Shown here: positions 35,704-47,973 of the stretch, piece by piece
Layout of the letters: every line of letters begins with the position of its first letter
Numbering within the stretch: position 1 is the stretch's first letter
Source of the DNA: Sphagnum compactum
Lineage: Eukaryota > Bryophyta > Sphagnopsida > Sphagnales
Direction: 5' to 3'
Assembly (NCBI GenBank): GCA_965153455.1
Contig: OZ234493.1
Location: 34,152,213 to 34,216,212, forward strand
DNA length: 64,000 nucleotides
Notes under the pieces: generated by a model
What the model saw: the letters and a program-made list of their open reading frames with translations, nothing else
The model's database searches: none
Told to the model about the DNA's origin: nothing
Translations under genes and position numbers: made by a program

Positions 35704-36235
35704 GACCAACTCTTACCTTCAATCTCTCCTCCAATTTTATATCATTTTCATTTATGAACACATCACATCCCTCATCTAGAAAATTTGATTCAATTTCTAG
35801 GATGTGTTAACAAACCAAGGCTAAGAAAATTAAATAATTACATTCTTTTTAGTTTTGCAAAATGTGAAAATGCACACAAATTATTCACCAGTTGATTCAC
35901 TTTTCACAAAACACAATATGCAAGTAAAGTGTTTAAGTGCAAAATTGCTTCAAACTAAATTTAAACTCCCCATTCCTAGACCCGCAAGTATTGGACCTAG
36001 GGTTATTTATATAACCTACTCAGGTATCAAAATTTGAATTAAAGAAAAAGACTTAGTTTTTTGTGAATTAGCCATTTCAAGTTACATACCCTAAACTTTG
36101 GGTTTCATGTCAAATATCATTGAGTGATACTTGATTAGTTTTTTGCATGAGAATGGATTGAAAACCAAGCCAATTTCTGAGCACAATTTGGTACTACCCA
36201 ACACTAGCAATATTAACAAAAGGGAAAAACACCAT
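35704..36235. other. Intergenic, no gene seen
   Basis: AT-rich flank of the CACTA element with short unrecognised frames only. Confidence 0.5.
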
Positions 36236-36440
36236 AGAAATAGCATAACAAGTTTGACACCACTTAATAGGGGCCTAGTGGCTATTAGTTAACTAGATGC
36301 ATATAAATGATTAGTACATGGGTAAAGATTAATGGGTTGTTAGTAGGTAGGTAGAAAAACAAGAACTAAGCTAACCATAGTAATAAGTTATGGAATTAAG
36401 GCTAAAATGAACTAGCACCCACCAATGCAATAGTTGACCA
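36236..36440 (-). repeat. Diverged GTGAACCAGC-family MITE copy
   Basis: Read on the minus strand, the copy starts from the complement of GGCTAAAATGAACTAGCACCC (36397-36417). It contains the TTGTTAGTAGGTAGGTAGA segment (36339-36357) and CTAACCATAGTAATAAG of the family. The distal end is lost. Confidence 0.5.
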
Positions 36441-36689
36441 TTCTATCTGTAGGATGGGCTACATTTCTTCATCCAATTTTTGACCTTGTGTTAACCCAAC
36501 GTTGCACCACATTCAACTTTTTTGGGTTGCTGACCTTTGACCTTTTTTATTTTTTAGGTGCTTTTTCCCCAACCTTGACCATAGTACCCACCAATTTAGT
36601 CACCTTAATTCTCTAATGACCCTATTGACCTACCTACATTATTGACCTACATCTTGGTTTTACTTACCAACCCTTTACTTACCTACCTT

Positions 36690-37490
36690 TTATTTTTTCA
36701 TGGCTAAACCTTTGCATTTTGGCAAACTTCTAATTCTTCTTGGTTAAACTTATATCTTTTGGCAAAAAAATTCATCTTTTCATGGTTAAACTCTACATGT
36801 TGGCAAATACTTTATATCTTTATAGTTTCTCTATCTCTTGGCAAAACTTTTAGCTCTTCATGGCAAAACCTTTACTTTTCAACAATAACCTATATATTTT
36901 ATTAGCTAAACCTTTACCTTTTGGCAAAAATTCTAACTTTTCTTAATTAAACCTATATCTCTTTACAAAACCTCCATCTTTTCATGGCTAAACCACTACA
37001 TGTTGGCAAAAGTTCTATCTATTCTGATTAAACTTTTACCTCTTGGCAAAACCTTAACCTTTTCCTAACTAAATTTTTACCTTTCAATAAAACCTATATC
37101 TTTTCTTAGTTAAATGTCTACCACTCGGAAAAACTTTTAACTCTTCCTAGCCAAACCTCTACCTTTTGGCAAGTTTTTTTTTTTGGTCTAAACTTTTACC
37201 TCTTACTATGTAAAACTTTATCTCTTTTTGGTTAAGCTACTAAAAATTGGAAAAACTTCTAATTTTCATGGCTAAATCTATATTTCTTGGCAAAACTTCC
37301 ACCTTTTCATGATTAAACCTCTACTAGTTGGCAAAACTTCTATCCTTTCTTGGTTAAAGTTTTATCTTTTGAAAAAATAATTAATTTTTCATGGCTATAC
37401 TTATACCTATTGTCAAAACTTTTACCTTTTGACAAAAAAATTATATTTTCTTGAATTAACCTAAAGTCCACTTTTTTGACAAATTTTTTT
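36690..37490. repeat. Degenerate tandem array, period about 42 bp
   Basis: A unit of the form TTAAACCTxTACxTxTTGGCAAAACTTCTAxCTTTTCATGG recurs about 18 times with strong divergence. The word TTGGCAAA marks most units (for example near 36718, 36752, 36793, 36839, 36917, 37001, 37044 and 37160). There is no open frame of note. It looks like an old minisatellite. Confidence 0.7.
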
Positions 37491-37559
37491 AACAAAACCT
37501 TTTGGCTACTTTATTGACCTAACTATTTTATTGACCTAGTTACATTATTGACGTAACTT

Positions 37560-37700
37560 GTCTTTTATTTGTGTACATACCTACTTGTTTAACCACCAAC
37601 CTCCTTACATACCTATTTACTTACCCACCTACCTATACTCCTATTTATTTATTTACCTACCTACCCACCCACCTACTCACCTACCTACCTACCATTTTTA
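37560..37700. repeat. TACC-type microsatellite
   Basis: Repeats of TACC with TTAC and CACC variants, ending in CACCTACCTACCTACC. It may have grown from the TACCTACC segment of the MITE family. Confidence 0.6.
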
Positions 37701-38180
37701 TGTTTACCAATGTATGATATACAAAATATTATGAAGGTATTGCATTAAATGATCTAACAACCATTTTAATCATATTTGACCCTTTGATGTCAATAAACGG
37801 TAACCTTGAATGTGGGTATTGCACATTTGATCAACTTTTATAACCCATACATAGGTATTGCATATTTTGGTAGTTATTGCTAGAAGCTAAAATAGTTGAA
37901 GATCTAATCGCAAAATACAATGCTCACATATAAAAACAATATCATTTCAAATACAATACATTTCAATAATTATGCATGATAAGTTCTTGTTGTTGTAACC
38001 ACCTTAGTAGCATGTTGATGAGTGTAAAGTTGATAGTGATACAATTGGAGTTGAATGGGATGGGTTCCAAATTGGTGTTTCTTAGTTACTCAAAGTTTGC
38101 ATCAAACACATGATACACATTAATATGCAAGTTTGAAAAATGTAAACCAAACCCAAAAAAAATTTATTTGGTGTGAACAT
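37701..38180. other. Intergenic, no gene seen
   Basis: AT-rich DNA. GGTATTGCA recurs near 37735, 37826 and 37856, suggesting a short-period duplication (GGTATTGCATATT...). Confidence 0.4.
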
Positions 38181-39065
38181 CACATCATCTATTGGATTTT
38201 AAAAAAAAGAAAAATTGGAAGAAATAAATTGAAATAAGAAACAAAGGAAATAGAAAAACAAACTTCATCTTATGGAATTTTAAAGACCAAAAAAATGGAA
38301 AAATAGGGCAAAAGAACACATAAAATCTTCTTATTATTAAAAAAACAGAAAAAGGAAAACAAAAAATTAAAAGGAAAAAAATAGAATTCTTTGTCTTAAT
38401 TAAAAAAAACATCTTTTAAAAAAACTAAAAAAAGGAAAAGAAAACAAACTTCTTCTTCTAGAATTTAAAAAAAAAGGAAAAGAAAAAGAAAAAAAATAGT
38501 CTTTGTCTTTTTTTCTTTTCATCTTCTTTCTTTTTAAATTTCATTTACTTCTCCTTTATTCTTTTGTCTTCTTCTCTTTCTTTTTCTTACTTTCCTTTTT
38601 GCATTTGCTCTTGTTTCACAAACCAAAACAAACAAAAAGACAAGGAAAATGATAAAGGCATACCTAGTGTGTTGTGCATTGCTAAGTGATGATGCAACAA
38701 GCAATGACAGTAGGCGCAACAATGTGATTTTAAAAAAAAAGCTTGAAAAATGAGAAGGAAATGATGAAAAAGTTCTAACAATAGAAAAAAAGAAACAAAC
38801 AAAAGATGAAAAATAAGATAAAGTAGTTACAAAAATGAAAGAAAAAAATGATAAAAAGAAGAATCTATAGCACCAACAAAAGGGAAGAAGAAAAAATAAT
38901 AACCAAAATAAAAGAAGAAAAAAAATGATGAAAAAAAAACTCCAGGAACAATGGAAGAGAAGAAGATGATGGTGGAAAAAAAACAAAAAACAAAGAAAGA
39001 ACAAAAGAGAAAAGAAGGAACAGGAGGAAGAAAAGGGGGGGGATTTTTTTGAAATCTAAGGGAAA
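38181..39065. repeat. A/G-rich strand-asymmetric tract
   Basis: For nearly 900 bp the plus strand is mostly A with G (GAAAAAGAAAAAAAATAG and similar). One pyrimidine patch at 38500-38600 (CTTTTTTTCTTTTCATCTTC) reverses the strand, so the two could pair. The long minus-strand frames here (38534-39004 and others) are only the Phe/Ser/Leu output of this composition. Confidence 0.75.
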
Positions 39066-39840
39066 GGTAGGTTAGTGAAAAGAAAAGAAAACCCACTTCC
39101 ATGTTTGGTTTGGTTTGGTTCAGGTTAAATGGTTTGGGTTCATCTCAAAACAGCCAAACCAGCTTCATCCACAACTGGTGCATTGGTGGGTGCTGGGTCA
39201 CAGTAGCCTGGAACTGGAGTCCAAAAACTGTTTCCTGTCCACCCCTTGTTGTCTGCTCATAGTTCACTCAGACAGCACATCAGAGATTCTCTGGTGAGAA
39301 AGGAAGACTGTTGAAGAAAAGTGCGAAAGCTTTCATCATAGGAACCAAACCAGTTGAAATGTAAGGCTGTATGTAACAAGCCGCCCATCACATAATGACT
39401 CTGCCCTTTAAATGATTTCCATAGCGATGATGAATAATCAATATACAAAAAATTGGAAACGCATGGGTAGCATGGTGAATCCCAAGTGGATCCTTCAGTC
39501 ATCTGGAAATATTTCTATAGTGGACGGACTCCACACAACCCTAGAATGTAGAGACACCCAACTTTGGCCCACTTCTGGGTGCATCCCAATGTTTCTAGTC
39601 TTTACCCTCAAAGGGGTAGAGCCAATAAACAATACTAGTCAAAAGTCATGGAACTGGAGAAATGAAATAAAAGCCTCTATTGCAAAAAAGAAAGAGTCAC
39701 AAAGCTAAGTGCAAGAGTATGAGGAAGAAGAAACCTAAACTTAGCGAATGGAGGGGAAAAAAAAAGCATGAAGCGGATATATAAGGTGTAAAGAGCCTCC
39801 AATTTGTAAACTGTGGAGTTTTGAACTTAAAAAAACAAAG
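39066..39840. other. Repeat debris, no gene seen
   Basis: The segment 39160-39260 holds compressed MITE-family pieces (CTTCATCCACAACTGGTGCA, then GGTGGGTGCTGGGTCAC, and AACTGTTTCCTGTCCACC). 39555-39625 faintly resembles the arms of the 105 bp fold-back family. Frames are short and unrecognised. Confidence 0.4.
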
Positions 39841-39992
39841 AATTGGTAACTCTGGCAACGAGGTTTACCCCTGACCACCAGGGTACCTCACTATCCTCAC
39901 GAGCATAAGGAGAAGGGGTCCAGTTGGGAATTGAACTCCACCAGCTTCACAGCCAAACCCTCAGCCACTGGGGTAGCTCACTGGTCCTGGAG
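39841..39992 (-). mobile_element. tRNA-derived SINE head
   Basis: The minus strand reads GTGAGCTACCCCAGTGGCTG (A-box-like), then a GGGTTTGGCTGTGAAGC segment and GGAGTTCAATTCCCAACTGG (B-box-like, GTTCAATTCC). The spacing is that of a tRNA. It is followed by more element sequence to about 39841. It shares build but not full sequence with the element at 3575-3790. Confidence 0.6.
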
Positions 39993-40317
39993 ATTTGAAC
40001 TTCCACTTTAGGACAGAGAATCTATGAAATCTTCATATTGAACAACCCTAAATCTACATTAAAATTATGTTGGACCTGCAACAAAGTTATATTGGCCTTT
40101 CAGTGATTTCTACCCATCTTGGTTCAGTTATTGGATTTGTACATATTTGTAACAAGAATCTCATTTGCACTCCATGGTTAGAGGCTTCATGCAAGGATTT
40201 TTTATGCAAACCTGCCAAACTAACTTTTTTAAGTCAAGGCACCAATCCAGAGAGGAAGTGGAAAAACAAGAGAAGAGTACAAGAGTACCTTAGTGCAAGT
40301 TGAATTGCTACAAGTCA

Positions 40318-40412
40318 GATGTCAAAGTCTGGGGACTGAAAGTTGACACTGGAGATCCTAATTCAACTGCCAAGTCCTTGCCTCATTGAGCCATGCTCTA
40401 CCACTTTTGTCC
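40318..40412 (-). repeat. Diverged tRNA-like SINE fragment
   Basis: The minus strand reads GTGGTAGAGCATGGCTCAATGA, then GACTTGGCAGTTGAATTAGG and ATCTCCAGTG. This resembles a decayed A-box/B-box pair of the SINE type seen 400 bp upstream. Confidence 0.4.
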
Positions 40413-40436
40413 TGTGTTCAAGCAATTTTCCATCAC

Positions 40437-40802
40437 CAACGTGAACCCACCACCAGTACCCACCAGCATTAGATAGCTGTTATCACTCAGTTGTGGATGA
40501 ACTTCATCTGAATCAATACCTGGTTTCAACTTGGTAACCCATTCTGTAAGAAGTAGGTCCTATATATAAGTAGATGTGGAAAATAAGTGACTACTAGGGA
40601 CTCGTAGATGTTTATTATACATTTGTAAGGGCCGTTTTTACTGTACCTACATACTAACAATACCCTTGCAGGGTTGTAAGGAGGTAGGTAGTTTAAAAAC
40701 CAACTGAGCTAATCACCATGGAACTGGAACCCAACAGAAAACTGTTTCATGGCCACTTACCATCCATCCTTCACGGTGCACTGGTGGGTACTGGTTCACT
40801 CT
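40437..40802 (-). mobile_element. GTGAACCAGC-family MITE, about 366 bp
   Basis: This is the inverse orientation of the copy at 7752-8152. The right end is the complement of AGAGTGAACCAGTACCCACC and the left end is ACGTGAACCCACCACCAG. The inside has CAGTTGTGGATGAACTTCAT, GGTTTCAACTTGGTAACCC, AGAAGTAGGTCCTATATATA, the GGGCCG-TTTTTAC and GGAGGTAGGTAGT pair, and AGCTAATCACCATGG. It is non-coding. Confidence 0.7.
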
Positions 40803-41157
40803 GGTGCCTTTTTTAATTGCTTCTTAGAACTATAGTTGCTCCTTCCCTTTGGTTTGTCCACATTGGTCCATTTGCAAGTACAGGACTGTGAACACCAGTT
40901 TCCGGTTTGGAAGACTTGGTCTGATTTGCACTGTTTTCATTTGTACTCATTTGCACACCTGACTTCTTTTTGGTTGGGAAAACTGGAGGAACCAAGACCT
41001 TAGGCTCCATCTGTCATATGAATCCATCCATATGAGTCCATCATTCATTGCATATTTCATCCTCATAATGTCAGTCCCAACCCCCAACTATACTTTGAAA
41101 ATTGAGGCGTGTCCTATCTTGTTACACCCTTTTTCCATCTGTATATCTTGATGAACC
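40803..41157. other. Unassigned stretch, possible old exon
   Basis: A minus-strand frame at 41010-40813 (65 codons with a real ATG, hydrophilic, many Lys, Thr, Asn and Pro) has balanced composition and could be a relic of coding DNA. I do not recognise it and see no matching neighbour exon. Confidence 0.25.
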
Positions 41158-41275
41158 ATGACCTTCTACCCACCAGCCCAACATTCTGGATGGATGGTGT
41201 GTGGAAGGGAAACATTTTTTCATTTTATTCCTGCCCCACACTAACAAACCACCGTGATTGGCTATGCACCAAGCA
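41158..41275 (+). repeat. Partial MITE copy of the 2634 type
   Basis: The segment ACCCACCAGCCCAACATTCT, then GGATGGATGGTGTGTGG, ATTCCTGCCCCACACTAAC and ACCACCGTGATTGGCTA, matches 2652-2740 in order. The far end is missing. Confidence 0.55.
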
Positions 41276-41329
41276 TCCATTTGAATAGCCACCAAGCGCC
41301 TTGCAATCCTAAAACCAGGTCTATACCCG

Positions 41330-41925
41330 TGTTGGGTGGCTATGGAACATGCTTTTAGAACTAGATTGAGTATCAGCAGCTGATTCTTTCTCCAAAAAAT
41401 CAAGTGGTTATCATCCAGGGTGATACCTGGGATGATACTCGACCTCTTAGGAGAATCGATCATTTGAGAACCATCTTGTAAATGCAGAAATATGAGAACC
41501 ACCCAGCGTATTAAAAACCCAAAGGCAGTTCTCCATTTTAAAGGTTGAAGATCAAGGGACTATCTATTAGTATGCAATTCATTTTTATTGGTTGTGGGTG
41601 CATCCCAAAGCTCAGTGTTTTCATTTCAACAAATAGCATTGATCGACACTATTTTCATTGCTCTCCAATATAGATATCTTAAGTGCACATTCCACACCTC
41701 ATTGTTTAAGTAGAATCATTGGTTTGTGAGAACCATTGCAAATAGTCGATTGATTTTACATTTATGAGAACCAGTAACTTGAGAACCGGCTGAAATTTTT
41801 GATACCTTGGGTGGTTTTTCATAAAATTAAAAGAAAATTGAAAGAATTGAGCTAATTCTTACAGCTCTATGAGAACCAAAATCACTAGTTCTCAAAAATA
41901 TGTGAGAACTGTGTAACACTAGTTT
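41330..41925. repeat. Second AGAACC-rich block
   Basis: GAGAACC occurs near 41467, 41492, 41728, 41767, 41779 and 41870, with related GAACT and TTCTC words between. It resembles the block at 8153-8650, and both follow a MITE-family copy. No gene is seen. Confidence 0.4.
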
Positions 41926-44900
41926 GTACTAGTGTTGTGCAAGTATGTTGTTTCTGATATATCCTCAGTTAGAGATATATATGTTTTCAATTTATCTACC
42001 CATCTTGTAAGGGTACATTAGCATTCAAAATTGTCCATCAAGTTAGGGTTCAAATATACAAAAAATTAGTGTTTTTTTATAGATGGGTAAGGTCCAAGCA
42101 CCCCTTAATCATTACCCCTTTTGACGTAAAAAATGAATATGTATATCTTTATTTACTTAAAAGTTTAAAAAATCCACATTTTGAAAATTCTAAAACAATT
42201 TTTAGAGGCCAATCCAATGTCAAAATGTAAGAATCAAAGTGTTTAGTTCATCCTTGACTAGGGTAAATAAACATACAAGTGAACATTTAAAATATCATAA
42301 GACAATGGCATCATGGTTGATGTTCAGCAGGTGATTGAGTGTAAAAATAATTTGTACCTTATCTTTGTCATTCTAGTAAGCTTTTGAATCATCCAATTTA
42401 GTTAAATAACATGAAAATTATGGCACCCCAAAATAAGGTCTTTATCTTTAAATATAATTTTACCACACCTAGCACTACTAACATGTGCATTCTTAGGAGT
42501 GGTAGGTGTGGTAAGTGCACATGTTAGCAATCCTCATATTTATTTCATATGGTTTGCTCAAAGTTCTACCTTTTTTAAGTCTTATATAGTTTGGCCAAAG
42601 GGGAGGTGTTATATTGTTATATATACATTTTCATTTTGGGGAGCTCTCAATTTTTAAAAACTAAAATTTAATTTAAGTTTTTTTTTGTTTGTGATGGGCC
42701 AATCAATCACAAAATCATTTTATATTGCCATTGTAAACTGAAAAGAGTGACATATGCCTCAATAAAATCTCACTACACACCAATAAGAAAAATTGCTTAG
42801 TCAACATCCAAGATTGATCCATCCTAGTTTTCTATATATTTGATCTTAGGCGTGAAATAATTTCACACTTGAATTTAAAGTTCACAAGATTGACTAACCA
42901 TCTTTCTGCCTTTTAACCTAAAACACCTTAGGTGTTGATGCTACACCTACACATGTAATTGTCCTAACACATGAACCATTACATTGGAAGCACATTTTGG
43001 ATTGGACAATCTCTTGAATGTTCCTTTCTTAATTCAATTACATATACCAAAGCTTCTAGATATCCAACATTACAAACAAAATCCTTGATGTGTCTCTTCA
43101 ACACACATGAAACCTTTTGACTCTCACATTACAACATCTAAATTCATTATGAAAAAGGAAGGGGTTTTGCAACCCTACAATTGGATTTTCCAATTGCAAT
43201 GATCAATTGGAATTCTAAGTATTTTTACACCTTAAGTGTTATTGAATGAATTGCATCAATTGCATTAGACATGTCATAACATATATCATTGAGAAATACA
43301 TGCAAATTGGTCACAATAAAAAAAAATTAATTTATAATGTTCATGATGAAAGTTTTGATGTCATGTTGGATTATTTTGAGTCGGTGCTAACATGGTGTTT
43401 GTGTGGATCATGTGCCATGTTGAATTGACAAATAAAAATGAACCCACTCTACTTTAATGTTCATCGACATTATGGATGAAACATTAGAATTGTAAAGCGA
43501 CTAGAGATTTTAACTTCTAAAACACTTTATAACACTAACTTGCAACTTTGTTTTGTTTAAAAACTAGTATGCAATAAACAAAATATTATTTTATGAATAA
43601 AACTCCTAATTTGGAATAGATTCTGAATTTTTTAGCAACTTAGGACTTGGCAATGATACTACCTTGCAACTTACGTAAAACTATAATTATAGTCTTTCAT
43701 AACTTTGCAGTATTATGATGTCATGACATCTAAAACATCTAGATTATATTTTCATTTTTTAAAATGCCTTTTTATATTTCAATGTTGAACTAGAACAAGC
43801 CATAATTTCTTCATTCCATCATATTTACTTTTGAAATATTTCATATTCTAATACTCAACATCAAATGAAAATCAATATCGTATAGATAACTTTTTAATCG
43901 AAAAGATATCTAGATGTCCAAACTTTCAACCTAAATAAAATTCAATGGGGCACATTTAGTGTTACAATTCTACATTACCTATGTCACGCAAGGTATTGTT
44001 TATGGGCCATTAGGTGAGGGGACCTTTCTTTCCCACCTTATTATTACTTTTTAAAAAATATGCACATACTTAAAGCCACTTTTTGTTTGCATTAAGTTTT
44101 GATACCCTAGTATATTTATTTAAAATTTTACTTGTAATACTTGATCAAGAAGAATGAACAAATAACAACTCTCATTTTTTGAAGGTTTCAAAGATGTAAT
44201 GAAAGGAATATAGCCATTGAAACATTATTACATGACATAGCTTTTATGATTGAAATTTTAATCACAATGGACAATGGAAAAAATATCCTTAACCAAAACT
44301 AATCATTTGTAACACAAATCTAATTAATTTTTTTTAGATTTAGAGGACTAAAAATACAACTTGATACATGTGGCAATATTAATTTAGTTATTTTATAAAA
44401 ACTAAGGGTATCAATATTAATATTCAAAATTTTGATATTTTTGGATTAAACTGAAGACAAGTCCAAATCATAATTGCATTAAACTTGTGATTCTAACATC
44501 AAGAAATTATATTAAAACATTTTGGTTTGATTACAAATAGTTTGACAAACCCTATGGCATGGCATGTTGTCATGAATGATATCATGATCACAATATGTTC
44601 AGAGTGTGGTTTGAACCTTCATATCTTTGACCACAACCTGAAACCTTCACCATCCAACCACCACTTCACATGGTAATATAAAATTTTGCTAACAAAAAAA
44701 AAAAAAAACACCTTTTTGAATATTGCACATTACAATGTTATTATATAATCAATTAATTTCATTATGAAATTGATTACATTATGCACAATGTATCATTATT
44801 CAATTTAATTCACTTTTTAGTTTCATAATTACATTGAAATTTATAATGCCTTTTAATTTCAATTTAAAAATATATTATCCGATTTTCAAATATCTTTAAT

Positions 44901-45812
44901 TAAATTTTATTTTTTAAAATCTCATAATGAAATGAATTTCAGTTCTATAATTATGTAACTAAAATTCACATGTCTTAAATTTTAGAAATTTATTCATTTT
45001 TTGTTTGAATGTCAAACTCAAAGACATTAAATTAGTGCAAAGTTGTCAACTTGTACATTAATTAATATGTTCTAGTTTTGTAATAAATTATGATTTTTAA
45101 AAATAATTTAATCTTCCATTTTTCACATGTCATTTTATTATATTTTAATTGAATTATCCTTTTTTTATGTGAATAATTACAAACAATAAATGAGAAACAT
45201 GACACCATTAATTTATTTTCATTTTTCAATAGTTTTTTAATTAATATTTAATATTTTCACATCATCAAATTAACATTATAATCATAATCAGTCATATCTA
45301 GAAGATTGATTTTAATCACATTAGTCAAGTTAGACAATTCCACATGGGTGCCATATATGCCATGTATCCATTTTGATTAAATAACTAGTTTTTTAAGTCA
45401 AAATGAGCATACTTAATTTTGACTTTAATTAAATGAAACATAGTTAATCAATTTAATCAAATGAATTTGACTATACAATCATCTTAGTTGCAATGCTACT
45501 TAGACTTTTAAAATCATGTTTTTGTAACAATGAAAGGATTACATCCATTTCATCCTTTGGATGACTAAATATTATTCTTGCAAAAAAAGTAGCATACAAA
45601 GTGATGTTGTAAGCCATCAACCATTCCATTTCATTCAAAACAAAGGTCGAAAACAAATATGAACATATGATTTTCTTTAAAAAATAAAATTATGCTTGCA
45701 AGTTTTGTTATAATCAAAACTTTTATGTAAATTGGATTAGTTTGTTTATTGATGAATTTAATTCATTTATTAACTTAATAATTGAACCTATTAACAAATA
45801 AGCCCTAAGTTT
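41926..45812. other. AT-rich intergenic stretch
   Basis: Nearly 4 kb without a supported gene. It holds an interleaved pair of inverted repeats at 42462-42526 (see findings) and otherwise simple AT-rich sequence. Confidence 0.5.
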
Positions 45813-46179
45813 TAAAATTATATGGGTGAAAATCCTTTTAGGTGTACCATACAGGACAAAAAACGCCTAGTCCATATTGCAATCCTGTTTTACTCTATAT
45901 TTTGATCCCCATTAAAAAATAATGAATCAAACATTGTCAAAATTTTCAAAAAGATTATATCTTAGACTATTACAATTCTAGATTCCATCATTCTTATAAA
46001 TGTCATGTAAAGTTGTCATTTATAAAATTGTTTTGGGATTTGTTTTCTTGCACATTTTGGTTTGGATTACTACACAACAAAAAACACATTTCATGAAATA
46101 GTTATTAACAACTTAACAAAATTGTATAACATCATACGCATTTTTTGTAAAATATATTTTTAAAACACAATCACTATTT

Positions 46180-46335
46180 ATTTATTTATAATCTACCAAT
46201 ATCTAAAACCTATTTCTTACATAATTACTAAGGTGAAACCAAATATTACCTCAATTGAGGTTCATCAACAAGTGAGTAATAATAAACATTCAGTGGATGG
46301 TGCATTGGTGGATGTTAGTTCAATGTTGCTGGGTA
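46180..46335 (+). repeat. Partial MITE nested in the 1.66 kb element
   Basis: AGGTGAAACCAAATATTACC, then TCAATTGAGGTTCATCAACA and GTGGATGGTGCATTGGTGGA ending in TTCAATGTTGCTGG, matches the right half of the copy at 7752-8152. Confidence 0.55.
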
Positions 46336-46494
46336 AAAATACATAAATATTTTCATTTTATTTTGAACTTTCCCTTTGGGTTAAGCCTATTGATTAACTC
46401 ATCCTAAATGCCACATTATTTCAACATGAAATTGCAACAAAACATTTTCTTATATAATGTTCAAGATGAAAATGGAAAACAAAAAACATGGGAT

Positions 46495-47015
46495 AAAATT
46501 TGAGGTTACAAGTAAATATGTAAGTAAATAGGTAAAATAAATAAGCAAGTAAATAAAATAAAGTAAGTAAGTAAGTGATTAACTACCCACCTACTTACTT
46601 ATCACCCTACCTACCACACTATTTTTAATTTTATAATAGAAGCAATAACTATTATTTAATAATTATTATCAACTAATGAGTTAGTCAATTACATATATAA
46701 TTATTGACTATTATTTATTTTATGACCTAACTAATAATTAAAAATAATATTTAACTAATCAAATTATTATTCTAAAGCTATTAGTTAATAGTTCAAAAAA
46801 TAATAAATAAACGAATAGTAAATATTTTAAATTAATAATTATCAATTAACTAATAAGTCTTGAAATATCAATTATTATTTAAAAATTATAATTAAAAAAA
46901 TAATTATTGGTTATTATTATGATTAATTAATAATACATAATTAATTAATCACTACTAATTAATCAATATTATTATTTAATTAATTAAATTGTAATTATTA
47001 ATATCATTACTTATT
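46495..47015. repeat. GTAA microsatellite and TAAT-rich AT island
   Basis: 46495-46620 is a GTAA/TACC-type simple repeat. From 46620 to 47015 the sequence is built almost only of TAATTATT, ATTAATTA and similar words and is close to 90 percent A+T by eye. The many self-complementary words can form branched foldbacks. Confidence 0.7.
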
Positions 47016-47475
47016 AATATGATAGGTACCAAAACATGTAACATCATTACAACTTTACATACCTTTAATACCTATACATTTATTGGAACTATAATATCAA
47101 AATCATTTAATCTTAATATTATAAACCTTGGACACATATGTAATATGGACATTATATATTCCGTATATAATATCTGTAATACAAATTTAATATATTCGTA
47201 ATATACATATGGGTCCAAATTATTTTGAAATGTACCAGAATCTTGTCATAGCGTCACCCTTTTTTATCTTTTTTATTTAGTCTATTTTTACCATGTAAAT
47301 ACACATTTATGGATGATTATGATGAAAAGTATAATTGTAATGGTCTAAATATAATCCTTCTGAAACTTTTGACAACTTTTGACAGTGTTAAAAGATAAAA
47401 AAGGACTACAATAAGGACTAAGCCTTTTTCATCTTGTGTGGTACACCTTAAAAGATTTTCACCCATATATAATTT

Positions 47476-47973
47476 ATGTATGATTAATATAATTTAATAT
47501 GTTGTAATATGAATTACATATGACTTCAATACATCCATAAGACTACAACTAATTTTGGTCACATTTGCGATTAATGGACCATAAAAAACTTTCTAAGAAC
47601 AAAATATTGATAACAATCATCCCATTGAACAGATGAATAAGTCATTTGTCACAACATAGTCGCAAAATTGACCCAAAAAATTGGTAACTTGACTTATAGA
47701 TGCAAGTGACAATTAATCGCACATAGTTGTAAATGAAGGGATAACATTTGAACCTATTTCTATTAGTGGTTGAGGTCTAGATCCTAACCTGTAGTTGGAC
47801 CAAAGGCTCATTGTTTTACTCAAATTAATATTGGAATTGAATCAAGCAAAAGGTCTTTTTAAGAATTAAATTACACCCTGGACCAAGAACATATTGTTGA
47901 CTTGTCTTCTTAATTAACCTTGGCAATATCTCTTGTGAAAATTATCCTTTTCTAAAGAAGTTCAAGTTCTCTA
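47476..47973. other. Intergenic, no gene seen
   Basis: AT-rich DNA between two inverted-repeat elements. Confidence 0.5.

Larger units (their letters stand above)
45813..47475. mobile_element. 1.66 kb element with about 80 bp terminal inverted repeats
   Basis: The left end (45813-45895) reads AATTATATGGGTGAAAATCC, then TTTTAGGTGTACCATACAGG. The complement of the right end (47392-47475) reads ATATATGGGTGAAAATCTTT, then TAAGGTGTACCACACAAGAT. The match continues through the next 40 bases with CGCCTAGTCCATATTGCAATCC against GGCTTAGTCCTTATTGTAGTCC. The long arms suggest a Mutator-like or similar non-autonomous transposon. The inside is non-coding and very AT-rich, and has a partial GTGAACCAGC MITE (about 46180-46330) nested in it. 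No target duplication could be fixed because the ends are AT-rich. Confidence 0.75.

Noticed and set aside
38534-39004. 156-codon minus-strand frame rich in Phe and Leu, like a membrane protein
   Set aside because: It is the translation of an A/G-rich simple tract; composition alone explains it.
40813-41010. 65-codon hydrophilic minus-strand frame
   Set aside because: It has a real ATG and balanced composition but no recognisable domain or partner exon; kept only as a note in the stretch description.
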